DNA of 29,124 nucleotides, taken from positions 1 to 29,124 of the forward strand of contig JAFKAC010000283.1 in the NCBI GenBank assembly GCA_025766275.1, in the 5' to 3' direction. The notes below the pieces were generated by a model. It ran no database searches. It was not told the DNA's origin and was given only the letters and a program-made list of their open reading frames with translations. The translations under genes were made by a program, and so were the position numbers. Each line of letters starts with the position of its first letter. Within the stretch, counting starts at the first letter, position 1. This stretch comes from Lactarius indigo (Eukaryota > Basidiomycota > Agaricomycetes > Russulales > Russulaceae). Shown here one piece after another: positions 1-8,716 of the stretch.

Positions 1-346
1 TACCGGGGTCGCCGCACGTGTACGGTAAGCCCTTCTACGCCGAGCTGCATGTATCGTGCTGCCCTTCGCCCCACGTACCCCCACGAAGACCTCGTCGTCT
101 TCGAGGTGGATCGTGTCACTGACCGCGCACTCAACCGCATCAACGACGAGTCGCTCACTGCGGAGGTCACGCGCTTCCGCGTGGCTAGCTATGAGCTAGA
201 TTGACTCCGAGCTAGGGTGAGTCAGCTCGCGCAATGATCAAGTGTGTGCAAGATGACAGGCGCGATGCCATTTACCGGTTGGAGCATGCCACGGCGCTTG
301 AGCGCATTGCCGACGAACAACGGGACTGGCCGGCGAGGGACTTTTG
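1..346 (+). pseudogene. 3' end of an ORF3-family gene (retroelement accessory ORF), decayed
   Basis: Reading frame 3 from base 3 gives PGSPHVYGKPFY. The frame then slips near base 60 to frame 1 (PHEDLVVFEV, then DRALNRINDESLTAEVTR), hits TGA at 202-204, and returns to frame 3 at 234 (DDRRDAIYRLEHA, ERIADEQRDW). The same string of motifs in the same order occurs in the accessory ORF of gypsy-2 (23998-24350: PGSPHLYGRP, HEDLIIL, DHALHRIGDKSLMAKVTR, DCIYRLERA, ERISDEQ, VQDFW stop). It is therefore a copy of that ORF's last ~110 codons, with two frame slips and a stop. The 5' part lies outside the window. The copia LTR interrupts it after TTTTG, inside what would be the final Trp codon. Function unknown. 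Base composition is CpG-rich, unlike gypsy-2. Confidence 0.7.
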
Positions 347-917
347 TGTTGATAAGTGACCCTTGCGCACTTAGCGGCTCGTACGGTCCGGACTTGCAGC
401 ATGGACTGCTTTAGATTAGATATACAGGACTTGTAGATTAGATACTATTTGATCTGTACAATCTGAACTTATCATTGCGTCATACATGACATCACTGTAC
501 TTCTATGACATCATACATCCGGACTCTGCGTTGTATATTACCCTTGTACTTTCCTTTGTTCCGTACTTAGTTCTATCCTTATTATGATGTCACTATGATA
601 TCATTTAGCTCTGGACTCTCCTTATTCTTTCTCCCTTTGTTCTCAGAACGTCCACTCCTTTGTCCGTTTGTAGAACAATAGTTTCTTGTACTGCGTGACT
701 TAGTGTTACATCCCTTGTACAGTGTCACTACCAGAAAGTGTATAAGTAGAGTACCATGTATGCTCCTGGTCCACATCAGTTCTCACTGCTTGTGTGCCAG
801 ACACTCTTGCTTTACCTTGTCAAGACTTCCCTGTTGCTGTTTCCAGCCACCCAGCCTATCTCACCACAGAACACTTTGTCACTCTGTGAGTATGCTATCT
901 ATGTGTGCTGTTCATCA
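347..917 (+). repeat. 5' LTR of the copia element (571 bp)
   Basis: TG...CA ended direct repeat. It contains a TATA-like TATAAGTA at 741-748, so transcription (start of R) should begin about 25-35 nt downstream. Three copies of the bZIP/CRE-like octamer TGACATCA or its complement lie in U3 at 487-494, 506-513 and 585-592. It lacks a 54-bp GT...AG segment that the 3' LTR has at 14526-14579 (junction at 800/801). Confidence 0.93.
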
Positions 918-929
918 GGTTATGGGCCC
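918..929 (+). other. Primer binding site matching the anticodon region of initiator tRNA-Met
   Basis: GGTTATGGGCCC directly follows the LTR. It is the complement of GGGCCCATAACC, the anticodon stem-loop of eukaryotic initiator tRNA-Met (CAT anticodon inside), not of the tRNA 3' end. Drosophila copia and Ty5 are known to prime from this internal, half-tRNA site. The tRNA match is from memory. Confidence 0.75.
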
Positions 930-1697
930 TGGTGCCCTAGCCACTCCACTTGGCTGGTCACTGTCTTCCTAGGAGGACACACCAGGCTAAGGTCTGTCTG
1001 GGGCCTTACCAGCCTTGCCCAAGGCAGAGGACAGTGGGGCGCCACTTGTCTCTGCTAAGGAACCTCCTGTGTATGTACTGCCCAGTAGTCCTACTTTCAC
1101 CCCTACTGTTTTCCTAGCCCCTGCGCTATGCGCAAGGAGACTGGGTCTGGTAGCCCCTTAACTTCAAAATATCCAGGCGTGCATGGCCACTGGGCTGTGT
1201 ATTGTGGAGCTTAGCACCAGCTGTCTCTGGTGCTCCACACTGGGCACAGGATCTCCTCACCATGGGAGTGTAAAACCTGGTTCAGGCTCTGGGGGGTGTT
1301 CACCTTATGGTGTTCTGCAACCAGATACCTGCCTTGTAGCGGCAATGGGAAAGGATTCAGTAAAGCCACTTGTGGCGATGAGGCAACCAACAGGCCGAGA
1401 AGGCTGAGGTAGACAGCCTTGGGCTCTGAAAGCAATCCCTTCACCTTCCCCCTGACGCAAACCATTTGAGCTGTGTCTTAGACACATCCTGGCTGGCAGC
1501 TAGCTCATGGTATGGCAAAGGGACACTCTCAACCTGGGCCTAGCCCTTGTATCACTGGCATACTATCAGGAGGCAGGACGTGTTAGCGTTCTGGCCTTAC
1601 AGAATCACAGACAGGAGTGGTACCCCCTCTATCTTTATGTCTTGCAACTATGAAGCGCTGTTGCTGACTGCTCCTCGGCGATAGGTAAATCATCCCA
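930..1697 (+). other. Copia untranslated leader, no gene seen
   Basis: About 770 nt between the primer site and the first ATG of Gag-Pol. Small ORFs here are not coding-like. The leader is long for a copia element and probably holds packaging or structural signals; none can be named from sequence alone. Confidence 0.6.
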
Positions 1698-4600
1698 ATG
1701 TCTGGTTCTTCCTCTGCTCCTGCTGCCGGTGCTGGTGCTCCTCCCAGCCCCACTGGTGGCTCTGCAGGAGGCTCACTCCCTCCTCCTTCTGGGTCCACAC
1801 CCTCCACGCGTCTCTCTCAAGCCCACAGTGCCAACTTTGGCATGCCATCTGGCATTCACCTCTCCCAATTTGATGGCACTGGCTGGAACGAATGGTCTGG
1901 GACCATTGAAGCCATCCTTACACTGCATGAAGCTGAGGATGTGTTCACTTTGGATACACCCCCATCAGGCATCACCTCCAATGAGTGGGACTCAATCCAA
2001 CGACGTTCCAAGGCGTACCTCCACCTTTATTTAAAGCCAGATGTCTACTCCCTTGTGGCAGACAATACTGTCTATGCCACCTTCAAGGCGAAGTGGGACA
2101 AGCTGAGAGATGTATACGCTGGTGCTTCGGGCAGCACCACCATCTTTAACTTGTGGATCCAGTTAACACAAGCCCGCCTCGACAACTCTGCACCCATGGC
2201 CGCTCAGCTGGCCAAGCTCAATGAGCTTAGGGTTGCCCTTTCTAATGCACAGATGGGTGTCTCTGACGTCCAATACTGCCTCATTCTCCTCCATGCACTG
2301 CCGCCCTCTTATGAGGTGTTGGCCTCTACCATCCTTGCCAGTGGGGCCCCTTCCACACTCAAGCACGCTGAGATCATAGCATGCATAGTGTCGGAAGAAG
2401 CTCGCTGCGCTGGGCCCTCTGGCTCTTCCCTCAACAAGGTGGCCCCCGTCAAGTCGACGGGCAAGAAGGGCAAGAAGGACCACTCTGGTCTAACTTGCCA
2501 CTATTGCAACAAAAAGGGCCACATCAAGCCTGACTGCAGGAAGAAAAAGAAGGATGAGGCTGACGCAAAGGAGAAGGAGAAGGCAGGCAACAAGGCCGCA
2601 AATAGTCACATTCTTGTACCTACCACCGCCTCCATTAAGGAGGTCGAAGAGCCCGCCATAGACTGGGCTTCTCAATCTATTTCTGTTGCCTTGTATGCTG
2701 CCTCGCGTGTGCGTTGGATGATGGACAGTGGTGCTACACACCACATTACACCACATCGGTCTGACTTCAAGGATTATACCCCAACTAAAGGCACTGTACG
2801 CCTAGGGGATAAATCCACAATAGACCAAGTGGGTGTCGGGTCTGTCGTCTTTACCACGAGCCAAGGTATCTCCATCACCCTAAGCAATGTGCTACACCTA
2901 CCACAGGTGAAGACGCACTTCTTGTTGACGCGCGCCCTAGCACAAAAGGGTGCTGAAATTGCCTTTGATAGTGGCTCATTTAAAATATCTATCAACCAAA
3001 AGTGTGTGGCCAAAGGCTACCTTGAGGACAACCTTTACTGGTTGGACGCAGCCAGCGTCGGCCTCAACGCCCACACAAAATCAAGTGCTGCCACACTTGA
3101 TATCTGGCATCAACGCATGGGACACACCTCCTCTGCGGCGCTGAAGGCGCATGGTCCCTCTGCCACTACTGGCATGGACATAGATAGCTCCACCACGGCC
3201 CACACAGTCTGCCGTGGGTGCGAGATGGGTAAATCCACTCGCCAACCCTTTTCTGCGTCCTCCAACAAAAGGACAACTCGTCAATTTGAGATTGTACACA
3301 GTGACCTCGCTGGTCCTATGCAAACTCAGTCCCTGCAAGGCTCGACGTACACAGCCACCTTCATAGACGACCACACTAAGTTCACTGTGGTCCACTTCCT
3401 TAAATCGAAGGATCAGTTTGCTAAGTCGCTGCAAATGTATTTGGCCTGGGGTGAAACCCAGTCTGGCCATAAACTGCGCGCTCTGCACTCTGACCGCGGT
3501 GGCGAATACATGTCGAGTGTCACGCAGGACATTCTTAAGCAGAAAGGGATAGAGCATCACCTCACGATGCCAGGTTCACCACAGTCCAACGGGAAAGCCG
3601 AGCAGTTTAACTGCACCATTATGGATAAGGCAATGTCCATGCTCCACACAGCTGGCATGTCTAAAGGCTTCTGGGAGCATGCAGTGTGCGCAGCTGTGCA
3701 CATCTATAACCGCTCTCCAGTCCGTGGGCTTAAGTGGCGCACTCCCTATGAGCTCTGGCACTCTGGCAAAGTGCCTGATGTCTCACATCTTCGCGTCTTC
3801 GGATGCAAGGGGTACATGCACGTACCCGCTGATAAGCGTCGCAAATTGGATGCGAAGGCCATTGAGGTCACGCTTATCGGGTTTGAGCCCGAATCTAAGG
3901 GCTATAAGCTCTGGGACCGCTCAACCCGCTCCGTTCGAGTGTCCAGGGATGTGACATTCGACGAGAGTAGCTTCCCGTCCCTTCAGGGTGTTGAGACACA
4001 CCCCACACCTTCACCACCAGTCGTGCCTAGCACAACAGTGACTGCCGTGCCTCACCCGCCGGCGTTACCACCAATGCGAGCCCCCTCCCCTGCACACTCC
4101 AGTAGTAGTGAGGAGGAGGATGTTGAAAAGCTCCTAGACCCCCCACAAGTCCAACCACGCCCCACCACTCCACCACCTACTTTGCCAGCCCTGCCCACCA
4201 CACCTAAACGTGAGCAGACCACTCCCACTTCACCCCCGCCGCGTCCTAGTGCAACGCGCATTATGCGCCATGTCCCTCCACCCTCACCAGAAATGCCTGG
4301 GGGATTTGAGGATCGTGCACAGCGTAGTCAACTGTTGCGCGAGATGGACAATGCACCAAGGCGCAGTGCTCGTGCCCCTGTCCCTAATCCGCGTTACTTC
4401 AATGCGGACAATGCGGCATGGCGTGGCAGGCATCTGGGGTATGCGGAGTTACTAGCTGCTGCCTTTGTGGGCCGAGACCCTGCAACTTATGCAGAGGCCA
4501 TGCGGTCTGCAGCTGCAGATGAGTGGACTAAGGCGTGTCAGTATGAAATGGACGCCCTAGCTAAGAATGGGACTTGGGAGTTAGTGGATCTCCCGCCTAA

Positions 4601-6149
4601 TCGCAAGGCAGTAAAATCCAAATGGGTCTTTAAGCTCAAAGCGGATGGCCGCTACAGAGCTCGCTTGGTGGCTAAGGGATTCACGCAGATCCCTGGCGTA
4701 GATTTTGATGAAACCTTCTCTCCTGTCGCACGATTTGAGTCGCTACGTTTACTTCTGGTGTTGGCCGCGCTGGAGGACTGGCACATCCATCAGATGGATG
4801 TTAAGTCTGCTTTTCTCAATGGCATGCTTGATGAGGAGATTTACATGGAGCAGCCACAAGGTTTCACTGTCACTGGCTCTGAGATGAAGGTGTGTCGCCT
4901 GGTTAAGGCGATCTATGGTCTCAAACAGGCCTCCCGCGCATGGAACTTGCAATTCCATGGAGTGCTCACTGCACTCGGCTTTAAGCGGACGTTTGCTGAT
5001 GCTGGCATATATGTGATGCCTCAACAGGAGGGGTATGATCCACTCTTCGTTATTGTTTACGTTGACGACATCACTATACTGGGTCCCTCGCTGAGTGGTA
5101 TCAAGCGTTTGAAGTCGGACTTGTCTGAACGCTATGAGATGACAGATCTCGGGGAGATAGAGTCCTATCCACTCTTCGTTATTGTTTACATTGACGACAT
5201 CACTATACTGGGTCCCTCGCTGAGTGGTATCAAGCGTTTGAAGTCGGACTTGTCTGAACGCTATGAGATGACAGATCTCGGGGAGATAGAGTCCTATCTT
5301 GGTATGCGCATTGTGCGCGACCGCTCCCTCAGACGCATCGAAATAGATCAGTCTGGCTACATCAAGGATGTCCTTGAACGCTTTGGCATGTCTGATGCCA
5401 CACCACACAACACACCCTTGCCCGCTGGTGCTGACGAGCACCTGGTTAAATATATGTCGCAGGCAACTGCCTCAGATATCTCTCACTACCAATCTCTTAT
5501 TGGGAGTCTGCTTTATGTGCAGATTGGCACTAGGCCAGATATCTCCTTCGCTGTGTCACGCCTGGCGCAGTACGCAGCGAATCCTTCACCACAACATCTG
5601 CGACTTGCGCAGTATGTCCTATCCTACTTAGTGGGAACTATGGATATGCGTATTATCTATGATGGCGCCAATGGCGATGGCCTTCATGGCTACACTGATT
5701 CCAGTCTGGCTGATCAGACTGACGACCGCCACTCCACCTCTGGTTATGTGTTCCTACTAGCTAACGGTGCAATAAGCTGGTCTTCACGCAAGCAAAAGAC
5801 TGTTGCCCAAAACACAACGGAAGCGGAATACATGGCCATGACCGACGCGGCTAACCAGGCTGCGTGGTATCAGAGCTTCCTCACGGAACTCGGGTACGAG
5901 GTCGACGACCCCATCCCACTTCATGGTGACAATAAGGGTGCCATTGACTTGGCCTTGAACCCTGTCACTGGGAGACGGTCTAAGCACATTGCCATAAGGC
6001 ATCATGTCATTCGGGAGTACATCGAAAAGGGGACCATTACCCTCATTAGAACTCCTACTGTGGATATGGTTGCAGACGGCTTCACAAAGTCACTACCGCG
6101 TGTCCTGCTGCAGAAGCACAACGATGACATGGGACTTGTGTGTACTTAG
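1698..6149 (+). CDS. Copia Gag-Pol polyprotein (1483 aa) with duplicated RT active site
   Basis: Single uninterrupted ORF. Gag carries a CCHC knuckle CHYCNKKGHIKPDC (residues 267-280). The aspartic protease motif is MDSGATHH (D343). The integrase zinc-binding part has HQRMGH and CRGCEMGK, and the catalytic triad is D536 (VHSDLAGP), D599 (HSDRGGEY) and E635 (NGKAEQFN), a D-X35-E spacing. RT has DVKSAFLNG (D1034) and YVDD (1121-1124). RNase H has GYTDSSLA (D1334), TEAEYMA (E1377) and GDNKGA (D1411). Residues about 1115-1157 are repeated immediately, giving a second YIDD at 1164-1167; the copies differ by one base (GTT/ATT). The enzyme would make DNA from its own RNA and insert it, but the 43-residue repeat in the palm probably disables it. 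The start is the first ATG of the frame, followed by a Ser/Ala/Pro-rich Gag N-terminus. Confidence 0.93.
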   Translation: MSGSSSAPAAGAGAPPSPTGGSAGGSLPPPSGSTPSTRLSQAHSANFGMPSGIHLSQFDGTGWNEWSGTIEAILTLHEAEDVFTLDTPPSGITSNEWDSIQRRSKAYLHLYLKPDVYSLVADNTVYATFKAKWDKLRDVYAGASGSTTIFNLWIQLTQARLDNSAPMAAQLAKLNELRVALSNAQMGVSDVQYCLILLHALPPSYEVLASTILASGAPSTLKHAEIIACIVSEEARCAGPSGSSLNKVAPVKSTGKKGKKDHSGLTCHYCNKKGHIKPDCRKKKKDEADAKEKEKAGNKAANSHILVPTTASIKEVEEPAIDWASQSISVALYAASRVRWMMDSGATHHITPHRSDFKDYTPTKGTVRLGDKSTIDQVGVGSVVFTTSQGISITLSNVLHLPQVKTHFLLTRALAQKGAEIAFDSGSFKISINQKCVAKGYLEDNLYWLDAASVGLNAHTKSSAATLDIWHQRMGHTSSAALKAHGPSATTGMDIDSSTTAHTVCRGCEMGKSTRQPFSASSNKRTTRQFEIVHSDLAGPMQTQSLQGSTYTATFIDDHTKFTVVHFLKSKDQFAKSLQMYLAWGETQSGHKLRALHSDRGGEYMSSVTQDILKQKGIEHHLTMPGSPQSNGKAEQFNCTIMDKAMSMLHTAGMSKGFWEHAVCAAVHIYNRSPVRGLKWRTPYELWHSGKVPDVSHLRVFGCKGYMHVPADKRRKLDAKAIEVTLIGFEPESKGYKLWDRSTRSVRVSRDVTFDESSFPSLQGVETHPTPSPPVVPSTTVTAVPHPPALPPMRAPSPAHSSSSEEEDVEKLLDPPQVQPRPTTPPPTLPALPTTPKREQTTPTSPPPRPSATRIMRHVPPPSPEMPGGFEDRAQRSQLLREMDNAPRRSARAPVPNPRYFNADNAAWRGRHLGYAELLAAAFVGRDPATYAEAMRSAAADEWTKACQYEMDALAKNGTWELVDLPPNRKAVKSKWVFKLKADGRYRARLVAKGFTQIPGVDFDETFSPVARFESLRLLLVLAALEDWHIHQMDVKSAFLNGMLDEEIYMEQPQGFTVTGSEMKVCRLVKAIYGLKQASRAWNLQFHGVLTALGFKRTFADAGIYVMPQQEGYDPLFVIVYVDDITILGPSLSGIKRLKSDLSERYEMTDLGEIESYPLFVIVYIDDITILGPSLSGIKRLKSDLSERYEMTDLGEIESYLGMRIVRDRSLRRIEIDQSGYIKDVLERFGMSDATPHNTPLPAGADEHLVKYMSQATASDISHYQSLIGSLLYVQIGTRPDISFAVSRLAQYAANPSPQHLRLAQYVLSYLVGTMDMRIIYDGANGDGLHGYTDSSLADQTDDRHSTSGYVFLLANGAISWSSRKQKTVAQNTTEAEYMAMTDAANQAAWYQSFLTELGYEVDDPIPLHGDNKGAIDLALNPVTGRRSKHIAIRHHVIREYIEKGTITLIRTPTVDMVADGFTKSLPRVLLQKHNDDMGLVCT
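5040..5297 (+). repeat. 129-bp in-frame tandem duplication over the RT catalytic motif
   Basis: Copy 1 is 5040-5168 and copy 2 is 5169-5297. They differ at one base, converting YVDD to YIDD in copy 2. 129 is 43 codons, so the ORF stays open. The near identity implies a recent event or an assembly or sequencing artefact. Confidence 0.95.
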
Positions 6150-6160
6150 ATTGTAGATCA

Positions 6161-6168
6161 CGGGGAGA
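6161..6168 (+). other. Copia polypurine tract
   Basis: CGGGGAGA directly before the 3' LTR, the expected plus-strand primer. Confidence 0.7.
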
Positions 6169-6535
6169 TGTTGATAAGTGACCCTTGCGCACTTAGCGGC
6201 TCGTACGGTCCGGACTTGCAGCATGGACTGCTTTAGATTAGATATACAGGACTTGTAGATTAGATACTATTTGATCTGTACAATCTGAACTTATCATTGC
6301 GTCATACATGACATCACTGTACTTCTATGACATCATACATCCGGACTCTGCGTTGTATATTACCCTTGTACTTTCCTTTGTTCCGTACTTAGTTCTATCC
6401 TTATTATGATGTCACTATGATATCATTTAGCTCTGGACTCTCCTTATTCTTTCTCCCTTTGTTCTCAGAACGTCCACTCCTTTGTCCGTTTGTAGAACAA
6501 TAGTTTCTTGTACTGCGTGACTTAGTGTTACATCC
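6169..6535 (+). repeat. Copia 3' LTR, left segment
   Basis: Identical to 347-713 over 367 bp. Ends in CATCC (6531-6535), the target site duplicated by gypsy-1. Three TGACATCA-type octamers lie at 6309-6316, 6328-6335 and 6407-6414. Confidence 0.95.
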
Positions 6536-7110
6536 TGTAACGCCACTACAGGGGCATTGCGTACGACCTGTACAGAGTCAGTCGAATCGTGGTAGCGCAA
6601 GCTCTAAGGCTTGGCTTCAGCGAGATGGTGCACAAGGATCACAAGGATGATGGTCACTTGGATCGTAGAGGGAAGGCCAAGACTCAAAGGTCTGGCAAAG
6701 GCAAAGGGGTTCGTGAGACTTGTGAAAGCACAGAGGCATTCGAGTGTAGTATTTACACAAGAAGTCTAGTCTACTGTACAAGCTAGATAGGACTAGGTTT
6801 AAATAGATAATAGTCCGTATGGCGACTACAAACAGATGGCGCCATCGTTAGTCTCGGAACAAAGGATGGGACATAAAGGGAACAAAGGGGCGTCATACTG
6901 GGAGTAAAGGGGAATCACGCGGGGTCGCGCGTGATTGGGAACACGACGGGTACTAGCACATGTTGAACTTTATCAGAGGGAAACATCGATAAGTAAGACG
7001 CGCGATAGGAACCGGATAATCGTAAGGTCCGCGTAGTTGTACAGGGCTCGTATAGTGTGGGAAGGGGAATAGTGATATGCGAAAGAACGAGTCCGAGGAA
7101 AATTGTAACA
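6536..7110 (-). repeat. Gypsy-1 3' LTR (575 bp)
   Basis: TGTAAC...GTAACA on the + strand. On the element strand a TATTTAAA box (6805 to 6798) precedes by 33 nt the segment AGACTAGACTT (6772 to 6762), which is the complement of the primer site at 13846-13856. Confidence 0.95.
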
Positions 7111-7120
7111 TTACCCCCCG
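7111..7120 (-). other. Gypsy-1 polypurine tract
   Basis: Element strand reads CGGGGGGTAA immediately before the 3' LTR. Confidence 0.7.
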
Positions 7121-7144
7121 TCTTGGCCTGAAGACGCCTCGACT

Positions 7145-8716
7145 TCAGGACTCCGGGTCGACAAGGTCGTAGATGTCGGCGTCGAGGTTGTTCTCCGGCC
7201 ACGGAGAGATGTTGAGCCGACAGTAGTGAGTTTTGAGGAAGAAGAGAGGGCTGCGCTTTCCACATTTGCGGCACATCTCGTATTGTGGGCATCGGATCTC
7301 GTCGTGATTGGTGTTAGTGCGGAAGCATCGTCCGCACCACCTCCCTTGAGTCTCGGTGGCGATGGTCGGAGGCTCTGGGACCATGAAGGAGGTAGATGCT
7401 TCAGTACTTATTGCCTGCTGAATGCGTTCGTCTGCTTGAGAGGTGGTAATGACCTCCTCGACCATTCCTGCACGACGGAAGATGCACCGATAAGACTGGT
7501 GCTCTTGACTTTGACAATGTCGGCAGGCTGGTCGTGGCCTAGTGGGACAGTCATGTACGAGATGATGGGAACTGCCGCAGTGATAGCAGCGTCGTCGGTG
7601 GGGTTTGTCGGCGAGACGGGGGAATTCTAGTGGTCCCCCTCGTCGTGGAGAAAAGGGGATGGCGTAGCGGGAGTGTCGGAGGGGAGCTGGGAGGGCCGTC
7701 ATTCGTGCATACTCGTTACCAATGGTGGCAAGGGCTCCCGCATACTGAAGCCGTCTCTTAGTGCTAGCCAGCATGAGGTCCACCGTGAGCCGGTCCGACC
7801 ATAGTTTGCGGGCGTCTTCCTCCAGTTTTTCGCATTTCTCATCGATCTCTTTGAGCGCGAGAAGCCCGGTATGCAGCCTAGTGACTTCTGCTGTGAGTCG
7901 CGGGGAGTTGAGCTCAATGAGGGTTTCGTCTAAGGCACAGGCGCAAATGTCATGGGGGTCGAAGAACTGGAGTTGTTCAGCCATGAAGGGGGGCACCGAG
8001 ACGTTAGGCCTAAGTGATGAGAGATAAACTGATTCCCCGTAGTGTGGTTGTCCGGCGCCCATTGTCCCTACTACCTCAGTGAAGCCTTTGCGATAGTAGA
8101 TATACTTCGCAGTATTGGATCCTCCGTCTGGTAGTGGGATCTGTAGGGGGTAGAACTTCGGGGTGCCTAGTGTGTTCGGGAAGAAGGGGGTGCCGGGGTC
8201 ATCAGAGTCGTCAGGAGGGGAGTCAGGTCGATTGTAGTCAATGGGTGTGTGGACACGGACTGGAGTGAAGGGTTCAAGTGGTGGTGGTGGTGTAGAGGGT
8301 GAGGAAGATGGCGGTGAAGGTGCGGGTGGTTCAGGCGGGGGAGTATGTGACTGTGGAGGAGGTGTGGGGGAATATTGTCCCTCTTCTGGCGTTGACGGGG
8401 TGAGTTCTCCTGGCTCTCGTTCTAGAGTTTGGGATACGATGGGGGCGGGGTCGATGGTCATGGTGCTTTGGGGAGACGGTGGTGGTGATAGTCGGGGAAC
8501 GTTTGAGAGGTCGATGGTAACAATCCCTTGTTCGAGGGCAATTTCAAGTTGTGGGTTACTGAGGACTTGAACTAGGGTGGTGTCGGAGATTGGCGTGTTT
8601 GTCATTGTGGGATTGGGGAACTTTTGAGGGTGGTCGAGTCCCTTTTTATATTGTTCGTCCAGCCCCTTTGGCGGATGGGTGTTGTCGATAGTAGTCCTTG
8701 ATGGCGTCTGTGGCAT
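7145..8716 (-). CDS. Gypsy-1 ORF3: proline-rich, zinc-knuckle accessory protein (523 aa; 486 aa from the second ATG)
   Basis: Open frame downstream of Pol, a position where simple chromoviruses have nothing. Residues about 78-185 are rich in Pro and acidic residues. Residues 190-345 hold a conserved segment (PHYGESVY, then [10 protein letters not shown] and a likely coiled coil [10 protein letters not shown]) with counterparts in gypsy-2 ORF3 and at 1-346. The C-terminus has two canonical CCHC knuckles, C377-C380-H385-C390 and C398-C401-H406-C411, one variant CX2CX6HX4C at 461-476, and a further CX2C...HXC at 482-499. The first ATG (8716) overlaps the end of Pol by 71 nt in another frame; the second (8605) lies 40 nt after the Pol stop and is the likelier start. 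Function unknown. RNA binding is an inference from the knuckles. Confidence 0.75.
   Translation of the reverse strand: MPQTPSRTTIDNTHPPKGLDEQYKKGLDHPQKFPNPTMTNTPISDTTLVQVLSNPQLEIALEQGIVTIDLSNVPRLSPPPSPQSTMTIDPAPIVSQTLEREPGELTPSTPEEGQYSPTPPPQSHTPPPEPPAPSPPSSSPSTPPPPLEPFTPVRVHTPIDYNRPDSPPDDSDDPGTPFFPNTLGTPKFYPLQIPLPDGGSNTAKYIYYRKGFTEVVGTMGAGQPHYGESVYLSSLRPNVSVPPFMAEQLQFFDPHDICACALDETLIELNSPRLTAEVTRLHTGLLALKEIDEKCEKLEEDARKLWSDRLTVDLMLASTKRRLQYAGALATIGNEYARMTALPAPLRHSRYAIPFSPRRGGPLEFPRLADKPHRRRCYHCGSSHHLVHDCPTRPRPACRHCQSQEHQSYRCIFRRAGMVEEVITTSQADERIQQAISTEASTSFMVPEPPTIATETQGRWCGRCFRTNTNHDEIRCPQYEMCRKCGKRSPLFFLKTHYCRLNISPWPENNLDADIYDLVDPES

Noticed and set aside
4749..5441. 230-aa minus-strand ORF across the copia RT region
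   Set aside because: It is antisense to strongly supported RT sequence, and its internal repeat just mirrors the 129-bp duplication.
7226..8570. Plus-strand ORFs opposite ORF3
   Set aside because: Glycine-rich strings mirror the proline-rich ORF3 on the other strand.
7145..8716. ORF3 as an envelope gene
   Set aside because: No signal peptide, hydrophobic membrane segment or glycoprotein cysteine pattern. The cysteines form CCHC knuckles.
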